The position numbers and the translations under genes were made by a program. Of a stretch of 64,000 nucleotides of DNA, positions 1 through 11,339 are shown in pieces. This DNA comes from Gerris lacustris (taxonomy: Eukaryota > Arthropoda > Insecta > Hemiptera > Gerridae), in contig OX578283.1 in the NCBI GenBank assembly GCA_951217055.1, forward strand, positions 64,262,228-64,326,227. Reading direction: 5' to 3'. Position 1 is the stretch's first letter. Each line of letters begins with the position of its first letter. The notes under the pieces are model-generated. The model was not told where the DNA came from, did not search any database, and worked only from the letters and a program-made list of their open reading frames with translations.

Positions 1-631
1 ATCCGGGCCCAGCCGACAATCGGGCCGGTATAGTGTTTAATAAATTTAATTCCATCGGCAAAATCCGGGCCCAGCCGACAGTTGGGCCGGTATAGTGTTT
101 AATAAATTTAATTCCATCGGCAAAATCCGGGCCTAGCCGACAGTCGGGCCGGTATGTTGTTTAATAAATTCAATTCCATCGGAAAAATCCGGGCCCAGCC
201 GACATTCGGGCCGGTGACGTGTTTAATAAATTCAATTCCATCGGCAAAATCCGGGCCCAGCCGACATTCGGGCCGGTATAGTGTTTAATACATTTAATTC
301 CATCGGAAAAATCTGGGCCCAGCCGACAGTCGGGCCGGTATAGTGTTTAATAAATTCAATTCCATCGGTATAATCCGGGCCCAGCCGACAATCGGGCCGG
401 TATAGTGTTTAATAAATTTAATTCCATCGGCAAAATCCGGGCCCAGCCGACAGTTGGGCCGGTATAGTGTTTAATAAATTTAATTCCATCGGAAAAATCC
501 GGGCCCAGCCGACAGTCGGGCCGGTATAGTGTTTAATAAATTCAATTCCATCGGTATAATCCGGGCCCAGCCGACAATCGGGCCGGTATTGTGTTGAATG
601 AATTTAATTCTATCGGCAAATCCGGGCCGAG
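1..631. repeat. 62-bp G+C-rich satellite array
   Basis: About ten head-to-tail copies of a 62-bp unit, open at the left window edge. Each copy couples a G+C-rich half (atccgggcccagccgacag, then tcgggccggt) to an A+T-rich half (gtttaataaattcaattcc, then atcgg). Copies differ by scattered single-base changes such as cagt/caat. The last copy (from about 558) is the most diverged, as expected at an array edge. The G+C half contains the odd palindrome ccgac-a-gtcgg. No coding frame is maintained. Confidence 0.95.
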
Positions 632-780
632 CTTATTTGGGGGTGATTAAGTGTATACACACCATAAGATAATACTTAATTAATTCCTTTTATTGGAAAA
701 TATTTACTGCCAATTCGAATGCATCTGTCATTACTGTTTTTTTGGTTTTAAGTGTATGGCGGGTCTTAGGTATGTAATCA

Positions 781-818
781 TTTCGGGGGGGGCCAGGGCC
801 CCTTGGGCCCCCCCCTGT
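781..818. repeat. G/C-run near-palindrome
   Basis: Seven or more G, then ccagggccccttggg, then seven or more C: a near-perfect inverted repeat in a very A+T-rich setting. It lies just upstream of the foldback half-copy. No known function can be given. Confidence 0.6.
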
Positions 819-871
819 GTACGCCACTGTTTGGTGGTACATAATTTGGTACATAAATGGCAGTACTTGGC

Positions 872-1035
872 TCTCCACTAGTTTATTTTCAAATGCCTAT
901 TGCCCAAGCTATGTCCCGCAGACGAACTTAGTCGACCAAATATTCTTAAAATGAACTAAAAGATTATACTTATACACAACATTTTAGCTTGATGTTAGTC
1001 ACACACTTTTTTGCACGCTATCTCCTGGACTATAA
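872..1035 (+). mobile_element. FB-A foldback element, right half only
   Basis: Matches the right arms of the complete foldback elements at 13382-15162 and 17957-18543. Shared blocks in the same order are tttcaaatgcctattgc, gctatgtcccgcagacgaac, agcttgatgttagtcac and atctcctggactata. The left arm is absent, so this is a truncated, immobile relic. The terminus ctcctggacta followed by TA suggests a TA target. Confidence 0.75.
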
Positions 1036-1145
1036 TTATGATTTATTTTTAAATGGTAAAAAATTAATTCGATATAAGATAATTATTAATGGATATATGT
1101 ATTTCAATGTGATAAATGTTGGTAAACAGTTCATTAGTGTCACTA

Positions 1146-1166
1146 ATAATAATAATAATAATAATA
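1146..1166. repeat. (AAT)n microsatellite
   Basis: Seven tandem aat/taa triplets beside the FB-A half-copy. Confidence 0.9.
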
Positions 1167-1179
1167 TGCATCACTAACT

Positions 1180-2850
1180 TAAATGATCCTTAAAGACTTC
1201 ACTATAATTATTTGTTTACAATAAATCGATAACGAGTCATGGTCGAAAGTGGGCTACTAAAATATAGGTGTCATTTCACGATATATCGATAACTAATCAC
1301 GTTCTAAAGCCTGCTCATTTTTTATTTAAAACTCAAAGCTAGTTATTATTAAAAAAATACTTTAAAGATTTTGTCGCAATTTGTCTTTAGAACATAACCC
1401 GTCTAAATGTTATTATGACTAACCTAATAAACTTTCTTTTTTTTTTTTCAAATATCTTTCATTGCTTACCCGTTTTGTTTATTGCACCGACATTTTTTTA
1501 AATCATGAAAGGAAATGAAAAGAGAAAAATAATTTGAAAAAGGAAAAAAAAATTAAATTAAATTTCCATTTTATAGCAAGATAAGTTTGTTTTAAAGGTC
1601 TCATATATTTTTATTTTGTAAAAGATCATAAAAATCGGCCGGTTGAAAAAAAAAAAGAAGTTCATTGACCCTTTTAAGCAGTAAATAAAAAAAAGAAAAC
1701 ATTTTCCATAAACGTTTTAGAAAAAAAAAAAAAAAAATAAGGATGTATTTAATAAAAAATAATTTTATAAAAAAAAAAACAGGATGAACCGAAAACAGTA
1801 AAGCAAAAACAGGTCCTGGGAAGTTTACTTAAAATAGTATTTCTACTCTGTCAAATATAATTAGGATTCGAAATCAAAAACCTCAACATTCCCTCCACAT
1901 CGTAAAAGTGTTGAATTCTTAACAAAACACTATTTTAAAAAATGATAATATTTTAATAGACTGAAATTAATATTTGTTAAAGAATTACAATCACGAACAA
2001 ATCAAATTGATGGGTAATTATAAGCGGAGAAATTTAAATTTATAATTACAATAAATTTTCAATAATAAATAAAATTTAAACATAAAAGTTCTTTGCTAAA
2101 AATGTTTTTAACTATCTACTTACTAGACTTTAATATATAACAATCTTCAAATAACAATTAGATGTTACAAACGTTGTCTAGTTAATAACTTCTTCACTTA
2201 GAAAATGGTGTTTATCGCTAGACCGTCTTTTTTTTAGTAACAACATATTCCAGGTATGAACAGCTGCTGCTGTAAATAATTGTTTTATCAGTTAATTAGT
2301 TTTTCTGTTATTTTATTTTTAATCAGTTATTTTTATCAGTTTTATACTAACATTAATCATAATATATTGCACCAGACTACCAATAATATTATAGTAGTTT
2401 GATATATATGTATATAATTTGGAACAATACATTATACTCTCTGAACTATGTATCATACGGTACTAAGTAGTAATATATTTAAAGTACTACCACTTCCATG
2501 GTACTACCTTTTACTATGATTTTACATGGTACTAATATATTTTTGTATGAAACTTTCTTTACACCCGACTTTACCAGAAGGGTAATGCATGCTTATATAC
2601 ATATAATATAAAGTTCGAGTGTGTACGTGTACAATGTATGATTATGGAGATAAATAGATCCATCTAAACCACCATAATACCATAAAATTATCCTTATGCA
2701 TCACGATGTCTAAAACTGGTGAAATATAATCAGTTATACTATTAGGTGAAATATAATCAGTGAAAAATAAATCAGTTCACTGATTAATGATTAATGACCA
2801 ACTAAGTGGAAACAGATCTATATTAAACCGTTAACAAATTTGGTATTATT
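1180..2850. other. unassigned A+T-rich DNA
   Basis: No supported gene or repeat family. It holds many A and T homopolymer runs (for example around 1720-1735), short cagtta/tcagtt motifs and stop codons in all frames. Confidence 0.6.
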
Positions 2851-2854
2851 GATA

Positions 2855-3210
2855 CATTTTTGGGCTGGGGGGGGGAGGGGGGTCAGACTAAATTTTCCGG
2901 CACCCAAAAAAACAAAATAAAAATAATACAATTTTTCGCTACAGTTTTATTTTTTTTAAATATAGAACCAAAAAGTTAGGACATAACAGAAGGTAGCTCG
3001 AATTTTCACTTTTTAGTACTATATTTCGCTAATTGGGCACTAAGGTATATATTTGTTAGATTTTATATAAAATTATTTTTGAGCTCCTAGCGGACCAAAA
3101 TGCAATTTCTTCTATTCTGGAAAACAACTGCCTTTTACAACATAAAAACCGTCTGCAGAGGGGGAGGTATAATGATTAGCTAAACTGTTGGCTACACTGT
3201 ATTCAATGCC
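2855..3210 (+). repeat. dispersed repeat R1, copy 1
   Basis: Diverged copy of 7085-7400. Shared blocks in order are ttttgggctg, aattttccg, atatagaac..a.aagttag, taacag.aggtagc, gattt.tataaaatta, ttgagctc, then a long block centred on tttcttctattctggaaaac, cttttacaaca, and at the 3' end ggctacactgtattca. It encodes nothing recognisable. The end motif matters because it is tandemly amplified in copy 2. Confidence 0.75.
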
Positions 3211-3935
3211 TAAAAAAATTAACTATGATTAAATGTTTTTTTCATGGAGTGGATACAATTTTTGAGAAATACAGATAAAACGAATAATATTATTTTTGAC
3301 AATTAACTTTCTAATTCTGCTCTTGGGAGATTTAGTACCATTATTATCATTAAGTCTCAGAAGATAAAACTTCATAATTAAACTTAATATCCAGAAATTA
3401 CAGTAAGTATTTTCCTAAATGAAACGGTTATCGGTATTTCACAGAACTGAAAAACAGTCGTCAGTTTCTTGTGACAACAGAAATCCAAGAATCAATCACA
3501 ATTAATGGTTTCTGAATGATGAGGCAGCAATATCCGTTCTAGTTGCAGCTCCGACAGTTTTCAAGAATACCTGGACAATAAACCAATATTCCTGGATTAT
3601 ATTGTCTGGAAATGAATCCTTCATTTATGTCTTTCATGAGTTTTAATCCTTATCAATAAAAGGGTTATAAAAAAAAATAATGCTAGTAAAATGCAAATTG
3701 GTTCTTGCAACTGAGAATATATGGGATTTATTCATTTTAAAGAATACAATAAGAGTACGAAATAATCTGTGTATCGTCAAATCATAGTGGATTGCTGATA
3801 AGCTACTATTAAATGGTTAAACTATTTTTGCTTATTTTGATAAACTGATAACGAATTTTATTCAGTAATTTTGAACACAGTTGGTGTTAGATTCATCCTA
3901 CCTACACCTTTCTCTATTTCAAGATGAAACTTAAA
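3210..3935. other. unassigned A+T-rich DNA
   Basis: No repeat family or ORF that I can support. The gataa/ctgataa words near the right end resemble the flanking array and may be its degenerate edge. Confidence 0.5.
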
Positions 3936-3937
3936 CA

Positions 3938-5375
3938 CTAATAACTAACTGATAATAAAAATATGCTGATAAAGATAAAATTGTTCTATTCATGTAATTC
4001 AACAAAATAGTTACACAATAACTAACTGATAATGAAAACATGCTGATAAAAATTGTTCTATTCAGGCCATTCAACAAAATAGTCGCATAATAACTAACTG
4101 ATACCAAAAACATGCTGATAAAATTGTTCTATTAAGGTAATTCAACAAAATAGTCGCATAATAACTAACTGATACCAAAAACATGCTGATAAAATTGTTC
4201 TATTAAGGTAATTCAACAAAATAGTCGCATAATAACTAGCTGATAATAAAAACATGCTGATAAAATTATTCTATTCAGGTCATTCAACAAAATAGTCGCA
4301 TAATAACTAGCTGATAATGAAAACATGCTGATAAAACTGTAGGTACTTTTTAAGTTCTATTCAGGTAATTCAACGAAACAGTTACACGATAACTAACTGA
4401 TAATAAACATGTTGATAAAATTGTTGTAGGTACTTTTTAAGTTCTATTCAGGTCATTCAAAAAATAGTCGCATAACTAACTGAAAATGAAAACATGCTGA
4501 TAAAGTTGTACTATTCAAGTTCTATTCGGGGCATTCAAGAAAATAGTCGTACAATAACTAACTGATAATGAAAACATGCTGATAAAGTTGTACTATTCAA
4601 GTTCTATTCGGGGCATTCAAGAAAATAGTCGTACAATAACTAACTGATAATGAAAACATGCTGATAAAGTTGTACTATTTAAGTTCTATTCTGGGCATTC
4701 AAGAAAATAGTCGTACAATAACTAACTGATAATGAAAACATGCTGATAAAGTTGTACTATTCAAGTTCTATTCGGGGCATTCAAGAAAATAGTCGTACAA
4801 TAACTAACTGATAATGAAAACATGCTGATAAAGTTGTACTATTCAAGTTCTATTCGGGGCATTAAAGAAAATAGTCGTACAATAACTAACTGATAATGAA
4901 AACATGCTGATAAAGTTGTACTATTCAAGTTCTATTCGGGGCATTCAAGAAAATAGTCGTACAATAACTAACTGATAATGAAAACATGCTGATAAAGTTG
5001 TACTATTTAAGTTCTATTCTGGGCATTCAAGAAAATAGTCGTACAATAACTAACTGATAATGAAAACAAGCTGATAAAGTTGTACTATTCAAGTTCTATT
5101 CTAGGCATTCAAGAAAATAGTCGTACAATAACTAACTGATAATGAAAACATGCTGATAAAGTTGTACTATTCAAGTTCTATTCTGGGCATTCAAGAAAAT
5201 AGTCGTACAATAACTAACTGATAATGAAAACAAGCTGATAAAGTTGTACTATTCAAGTTCTATTCTGGGCATTCAACAAAATAGTCACATAATAACTAAC
5301 TAATAATAAAAACATGCTGATAAAATTGAAGGTACTTTTTAAGTTCTATTCAGGTCATTTAACAAAGTTGTAGTA
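3938..5375. repeat. 71/82-bp minisatellite array
   Basis: About nineteen tandem units built on ataactaactgataatgaaa, acatgctgataaa, ttctattc, gcattcaa.aaaatagtcg. The left part uses a roughly 71-bp unit. From about 4470 the unit is 82 bp, having gained a block (aagttgtactattcaagttc), and neighbouring units are almost identical. This implies recent expansion of one variant. A small minus-strand ORF (3931-4113) is a by-product of the repeat. Confidence 0.95.
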
Positions 5376-5379
5376 GTTC

Positions 5380-5830
5380 AAAAAGAAATTGAACTTCTGT
5401 TTAATAGTTTGACCCTAACTTCTAAGTATCAATAAACAATGAACTCAAGTTATTTTTTAAAAAAAAGGTGGACAAGATACACTTGACTGGAAAAATGTTG
5501 ATAAAAGAAAAAAGAAAGAAGATAACAATTTAAGAGTTGTTGGCAAGTCTTTCCTTTAAAGTGGCTCTTTAAATAGCGGCGATACTTGATTCTTTCAAGT
5601 CTAGGAGCAACAAAGAAAAACTTCCATTATAACTTCTAATGATCATCATTGAACAGAACAAATGTTCAAAAAGAAAAGTAAAATGACAGAAAGTTGGTGA
5701 TTTGTATTTCGTACTTTTTTTTTCGATTTTATCGGTGAAAGTAAATAGAAATAGTTAAAAAAAATTTGATCATTTTTTTGGGTGGAAAGCTATAGGGATA
5801 AATATTTGTAGATGGGGCTAAAAAAAATAA
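5380..5830. other. unassigned A+T-rich DNA with poly(G)
   Basis: No gene seen. The stretch ends in a run of about 13 G near 5833. Confidence 0.5.
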
Positions 5831-5879
5831 CGGGGGGGGGGGGGAGATTTGTGCATTGTAGGGGGATTTTGACGAAGAG

Positions 5880-6275
5880 GTAAGCGGGACAAGGGGTGAA
5901 TGTTTTCGGAATGCCGGTGCAGGAGGGCAGGTAATATAGAGTGAGATAGAGCTGGGGAGTGAGTGATAGAGGAAAGGAGTGAGATAGCCGTCGGACGGCT
6001 GCCGCTATAATAACTGGAATGAAGGAAGGAGTGTTGAGGAGTGAAGCTTGTGTACGGTTGTGACCAGCTCAGGATACCCTGAAGAGTCCTGAAGAGTCCT
6101 GGACTCTACGAAGGAAGGCTCTGACCTTCAGACCACTTCTTCGCACGCTCCTCCCTCCATCCTGAAGCTCTGCTCCTTAATCTTCTCCCAACTTCTTCAG
6201 GGCCTCGAGGAATTTTTACTCCAATTCACCTGAAGGCGTTTCACGCCGCCCTCTCCCCCTACTTTTTATTTCTTT
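5880..6275. promoter_or_regulatory. G+C-rich pocket, possible promoter or exon
   Basis: A purine-rich stretch (gaggaaaggagtgagatag) passes into a mixed, clearly G+C-richer block with small inverted and direct repeats (gccgtcggacggc; gaagagtcct twice) and no similarity to other repeats here. On the plus strand a good 3' splice site (taatcttctcccaacttcttcag) sits at about 6179-6202. From 6204 one frame stays open to about 6435, but it has no clear donor. It could be a promoter, a 5' UTR or an exon, and could equally be an unrecognised transposon. Confidence 0.3.
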
Positions 6276-6633
6276 TGTCCGGACTTTGAAAAAATCAAAA
6301 CACCGGTTGAAAAACCCACCCGGAAAAAGAAAAGGAAATTTAGTCTGTGTTGAAACCAACTGTTGCACGTCTATTTTAAAACATCGTGAAATCTATATAA
6401 ATCTTTTAATGATTAAGATTAATAAGATTAAAAAAATGTAAAATCTTACTCTAAATTTAACATCACGTTGTGACATTATCTCTAAGAGACATTGGGTTTA
6501 ATTATATACTTGAACATTGAATTCACGAACTATTATCTTTGACATAAGACCTTTAAATATCTACAGATAAAAGCGGAAACCATAAAACACATGACTTCCT
6601 TCAATATTGTTAACATAATTTTACGATATTTCA

Positions 6634-6862
6634 TTAGATTATTATTCCCTTATGTTTTTTTTAGAATATAAATGACTTTGACTAAAATGACTATAAAGAA
6701 AAAGAGATGTTTAGTCCAATGTACTTTTGGACAAAGGATTATAACACTTCTGTTTTTATAACGGGAGTAACAGTCTAAAGATGAACATTCCGTACATCTA
6801 CTTTAGATTGTTACTCCTCTTTGTTTTTTTTATAAGGGGAGTGACAATCTGAAGAAGTGCCA
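6634..6862 (-). mobile_element. hAT-like MITE, diverged copy
   Basis: Left end ttagattattattcccttatg and right end gtgacaatctgaagaagtgcc are inverted copies of the family terminus ggcacttctttagattgtta-ctcccc. The interior has the family block ttagtccaatgtactt, ggacaaagg. One internal hairpin of the same terminal sequence lies near the right end. The outer ggcac of the left end is lost. It has no coding capacity. Confidence 0.8.
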
Positions 6863-7084
6863 AAAAAAACTTTATTAGTTAGGAAAAAAAATTGTACGAA
6901 GGAGAAATCACCTTATCGTAATCCAAACAAAAATCAGATTCATTTTACAATATGCTTATAAAATTCGATATACATTATGTTAAAATGTCTTCTTCATACA
7001 TCATGTATTCAAATATGTCCTTCAGAGGTAGATGTTACTGAGACAAGGTTTCAGTAACAGCAATCAAAGTTTGTTTGGATATGG

Positions 7085-7400
7085 TTTTGGGCTGATAGTT
7101 ACAGAAATTTTCCGTCCCTCACAAAACTAAAATAAATAAATATAGAACTAGGAAGTTAGTAGCTAACAGGAGGTAGCACGGTTTTCCCTTATTAATACTT
7201 AATTTCCCCTTAAGAAGCGCTGAAATCAATATTTTCTTAGATTTATATAAAATTATATTTGAGCTCGTAGATGTCCAAAATCGTATTTCTTCTATTCTGG
7301 AAAACTTCTGCTTTTTACAACAAGACAGTTGGCTTCAAATAGGGGTGGGGGGGGGGGGGGGTAAAGGTTGGCTGAACTGTTGACTACACTATATTCATAA
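7085..7400 (+). repeat. dispersed repeat R1, copy 2
   Basis: Same order of blocks as 2855-3210, including the block centred on tttcttctattctggaaaac. It has a longer poly(G) run (about 17) near 7350. Its final segment, ggctgaactgttgactacac, runs directly into the 36-bp array and is the repeat unit of that array. Confidence 0.75.
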
Positions 7401-8048
7401 AGGTTGGCTGAACTGTTGACTACACTAGATTTATAAAGGTTGGCTGAACTGTTGTCTACACTAGATTTATAAAGATTGGCTGAACTGTTTACTACACTAG
7501 ATTCATAAAGGTTGGCTGAACTGTTGACTACACTAGATTCATAAAGGTTGGCTGAACTGTTTACTACACTAGATTCATAAAGGTTGGCTGAACTATTGAC
7601 TACTCTAGATTCATAAAGGTTGGCTGAACTGTTGACTACTCTAGATTCATAAAGGTTGGCTGAACTGTTTACTACACTAGATTCATAAAGGTTCGCTAAA
7701 CTGTTGACTACACTAGATTCATAAAGGTTGGCTGAACTGTTGACTACACTAGATTCATAAAGGTTGGCTGAACTGTTGACTACAATAGATTCATAAAGGT
7801 TGGCTGAACTGTTGACTACACTAGATTCATAAAGGTTGGCTGAACTGTTGACTACAATAGATTCATAAAGTTTTGCTTAACTGTTCACTACACTAGATTC
7901 ATAAAGGTTGGCTGAACTGTTGACTACACCATATTCATAAAGGTTGACTGAACTGTTTACTACACTAGATTCATAAAGGTTCGCTAAACTGTTGACTTCA
8001 CTAGATTCATAAAGGTTGTATGAACTGTTGACTACATTAGATTCAATC
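7365..8048. repeat. 36-bp minisatellite
   Basis: About nineteen copies of ttcataaaggttggctgaac plus tgttgactacactaga. Because 36 is twelve codons, a minus-strand frame stays open over several copies (7877-8119, repeating an NLYESSVVNSS-like peptide). That ORF is a repeat artefact. Confidence 0.95.
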
Positions 8049-8059
8049 ATAATATCGCT

Positions 8060-8795
8060 CATCATCATAAAAAAAAAAAAAAAATCATAAAGGGATTTTT
8101 CGTCCTTAAGGTAAGTCAATAGCAGTCAAGTATATTATACTTATTTCATATAATGCTAAAAATGTCTTACTGAAATTAATACATACTATAATTAAATTGA
8201 AGTAGCTAAGTATATTCTTATTTGACATCAAGATTATTGTTAGAAAATATAAATGATGTTCTTAGATAGAAAACTTTTACTTTAAAGAGATCCACAATAT
8301 TATATCATTCATTTCATGTGTTTTTAAGAAAACTCAAAAGTAATCCTTAGTCTATAACTTTTCATGAAAAGACGTAGAAAGAAATACATCCAAAAATAAA
8401 CCTATTTTTTTAACCAAAACTGCTTAATATACATATTATAAGTTTATCCTTATCCTACCTTTGTAAGACGTAACTTAGAAAGGGTTAAAATATTATTTTT
8501 CTACGTATAGCTTCAGTTGGCAGCGAGTATAAGAACATAACCTGCCACAGGTTCCTTTAAAATGACCACTATACTGTTTAGAATCTCATCAATTGTTGTT
8601 AAGTTGGTAACAGAAAAAACAGTCCTTCGCTTTTCAACTCTACTATACATTTCACTTCAATACTTTATTAGAAAAATAAGAAAAACATTTTTATATTTTA
8701 AGATTTTTTTTAGTATCTTTTCGATTACATTCATATTCTTAGTAGGTAGTAAATTTGTTTTTTTATTTCTTACCTATCTCTGTCCTTATTTTAAT
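8060..8795. other. unassigned A+T-rich DNA
   Basis: No gene or repeat family supported. A plus-strand ORF (8562-8891) runs into the (AT)n tract, which supplies a third of its residues as alternating I and Y, so it is not treated as coding. Confidence 0.5.
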
Positions 8796-8797
8796 AT

Positions 8798-8798
8798 C

Positions 8799-8865
<67 letters not shown>

Positions 8866-8894
8866 TATATAAAGAACGTGAGTGTGTGTGAATG

Positions 8895-8968
<74 letters not shown>
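8798..8968. repeat. two (AT)n microsatellites
   Basis: Two long alternating AT tracts (8798-8872 and 8896-8967), split by a short spacer containing gtgtgtgtg. Confidence 0.97.
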
Positions 8969-8971
<3 letters not shown>

Positions 8972-9479
8972 GAAGTTTGAGAATTAAAAAAAAAAACAAA
9001 TAAAAATGTACTCTGATTTTTTCGGGGTATAGTTTTAGATGTAAACTAATTTTAATATTTATAGTACATTGTTCTGGTGAGGTTTTTGTCTCTCCCTTGG
9101 CTGGCTATATTATTTATTGATGATGTTTTTCAGTAGCTCCAAAAAGGCAGCTGTTTTTTTTTGTATCAGGTTTGTCGGTTCTTCTCGCTTCTTTTTAAAC
9201 TTGTAGAGTTACGCGCAGTTTTACAAAATGAAAAACTTCCTATACATACTTACAAAGCTATATATTTGGGATGATTTTTTTGTCTTTCTTTAATATGCGA
9301 AAAGTAACATTGATTATTATTTTTTTTTTTTTTAAATTAAAAATGACTTAAATTCTTTTATATTAATAATAAGTCATTAAGTCAGTAATTTAATACTTTT
9401 ATAATATATATATTTTTTACGAAATGAGTTCAGCAATATTATTTATTAGTTGAATTTTATAGCCTGATCTACATATAAA

Positions 9480-9692
9480 AATCGGTCCGAGACTACTCAG
9501 TCAAACTTTCTCATAAACGAGTTCATAATTACTTTGACCAGTGTTTTCCATTTATTAGTTTTCGAGTTTTCGTAGGTACATTTAATTATTAATGAATATT
9601 AGGTCATAATGTATCATAAAAATAACTTCTCCTGGGTGGGGAATCGAACCCGGCCTCTCTCTCTCTATATATATATATAGAGAAAGTAAAAT
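9480..9692 (-). mobile_element. HINE-2 (DINE-like), internally deleted copy
   Basis: Shows the 3' tail aatcggtccgagac, the subterminal motif aaactttctcat, the block ccatttattagtttt and the conserved tRNA-like box ggggaatcgaacccgg, then jumps to the 5' terminus agagaaagtaaaa. Compared with the 620-bp copy at 23181-23807, the middle including the GTCT zone is deleted and replaced by a short ct/at run. Confidence 0.8.
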
Positions 9693-9780
9693 AAAATAAT
9701 ACAGTCCATTGCTTGAATTTTCTTTCAAATTTCTTTCTGAAATTCGTAGTTTCAACTGAGATTTTGTGATAGTTATAAAT

Positions 9781-10263
9781 ATTAAATTTAATAAATGAAA
9801 CACTATTTAAATATTAGGTACTACTTTATTTGTCTGAATCACAACTATCTTTAACACTTTGCCATACCGGTTTCAGCATGTTTGCTATCTTCAGTGTTAT
9901 GTTTGCTATCTTGAGTGTTATGTTTGCTATCTTCAGTATTATGTTTGCTATCTTCAGTGTTATGGTCGCTATCTTCAGTGTTATTTGTAAACTGAGGATT
10001 TCTCCTTAACTTGGTCTATTGGGTACGGTATATTTTTGTTTAAAAATTAAAGTTTAAAGATGTTGAACAATTCGCTATATCATATTCAGTGTTACGTTTG
10101 CTATCTACAGTGTTATGTTTGCTATTTTCAGTTTGTATTTAACCACTGAAGATAGCAAACATGCTGAAACCGGAATAGTAAAGTGTTAATAATACTTGTG
10201 ATTAAGACAAATAAAGAATTATCTAATATTTAAATAGTGTTTTATTTATTAAATTTAATAAAT
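9781..10263. mobile_element. MITE with ~130-bp terminal inverted repeats
   Basis: Left arm (9781-9905) and right arm (about 10140-10263) are inverted copies. Matching blocks are attaaatttaataaatgaaa, cactatttaaatatta, ctttatttgtct.aatcacaa, aacacttt and ccggtttcagcatgtttgct. The interior carries a 21-bp array, 9877-9985 (tgctatcttcagtgttatgtt, about five copies), that starts inside the left arm. No ORF, hence non-autonomous; superfamily unassigned. Confidence 0.85.
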
Positions 10264-10269
10264 TTACTT

Positions 10270-10905
10270 GAATTATTTTTTTATCTTTATTTTATAAATA
10301 CTGCTTTTGAATATTCTTAACCACTTTATTAATATAAACGCGTACACTTGACGCTTTAAAGGTTCACAATAAAATGGTACTAAATTTCTATAATTATTCA
10401 TAGAAAAGTGACAAATTATCAAATAATAAATATATTATTAAAAAGCCAAAAACTGTTTATATGAAAAGTGGCTAATATTTTTGTCTTAATAATAATATTT
10501 GTTTCTGATTGGAAATTAAAGAAAAAATAAACTATAGTTGCAAAAATAATAAATAAAAAGTAAGATTAATAAAAACCGATTTGATTATTATAGGGTATTA
10601 TAATAAGAATATCATGGTAAGAAATAAATTGGCCAACTATGTGCTTTCAGCACCACATAAAAAATCCGTAGGCAATTTAACAAATAGCACGAGTTCGTTA
10701 ACCAGAATAATTGGCCAAGACGTACCAAGATGGCGGCCATTTAAAAGTTTGTTTTAACTTTTAAACCATTTATTATAAAGACGTGAAATAAATGGTTTTA
10801 TATGCATTTTTATTGTATAAACGGAATGAAACTACTCTTAAGTGGTAAGCAAAATCTGTCATTAAGATATTAAATTTTTAAGATTTTTTTTAGGGAGGGG
10901 GGAAT
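10270..10905. other. unassigned A+T-rich DNA
   Basis: Mostly structureless. A G+C-richer patch at 10635-10740 contains tatgtgctttcagcaccaca and tccgtaggcaa, loosely shared with 48910-48955 (gtgtgctatagtcagcacac, tccgtaggcaa). It may be a relic of a small element with a central hairpin. Confidence 0.4.
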
Positions 10906-10913
10906 ATTCGTTT

Positions 10914-11336
10914 TATGGTACTTTTTTACTTAAGCACCCCCCTATATCCCTTTGTCTTAGTAGTTATTTAGACAAAGGAACATATTTAGAGTAGTATACA
11001 TTTCTTAGTATAAGTCACTATTAAGACAAAGAGATATTTAGTCCAATGTACCTTAGGACAAAGGAATATCACAATTGTGTAAATAAATGTGATAATATCC
11101 CTTAGTCTAATTAACTATTAAGACAAACGAATATTAAATATTCACAAAGAAAACTGTAGAACTCATTGTCCTACAGTTTTAGTCTTGCACGTGATAAGAC
11201 TTGATTTTTAAGTAGCGTAATAAAACTGCCCCAGGAGTCTCAATGTCTTTGGGAGACAAACACAAAAATTTGAGACTTTTGTAGGGCAGACTATGGTTTA
11301 GAACTAAAGGGGGGTGCTAAAGTAAGTAAGTACTCT
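10914..11336. mobile_element. degenerate hAT-like MITE inside an inverted repeat
   Basis: Outer inverted repeat: ggtacttttttacttaagca and cccccct at 10914-10945 against aggggggtgctaaagtaagt, aagtac at 11308-11336. Between them lie blocks of the hAT-like family (atatttagtccaatgtacct, ggacaaaggaatatcac), partly duplicated. It is either a diverged family member or a composite of two elements. Confidence 0.5.
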
Positions 11337-11339
11337 TTT

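Noticed and set aside
7877..8119. 80-codon ORF with NLYESSVVNSS-like repeats
   Set aside because: Product of the 36-bp array; not conserved outside it.
8562..8891. 109-codon ORF
   Set aside because: A third of it is (AT)n read as alternating I and Y, and the rest is A+T-rich F/I/L/K without motifs.
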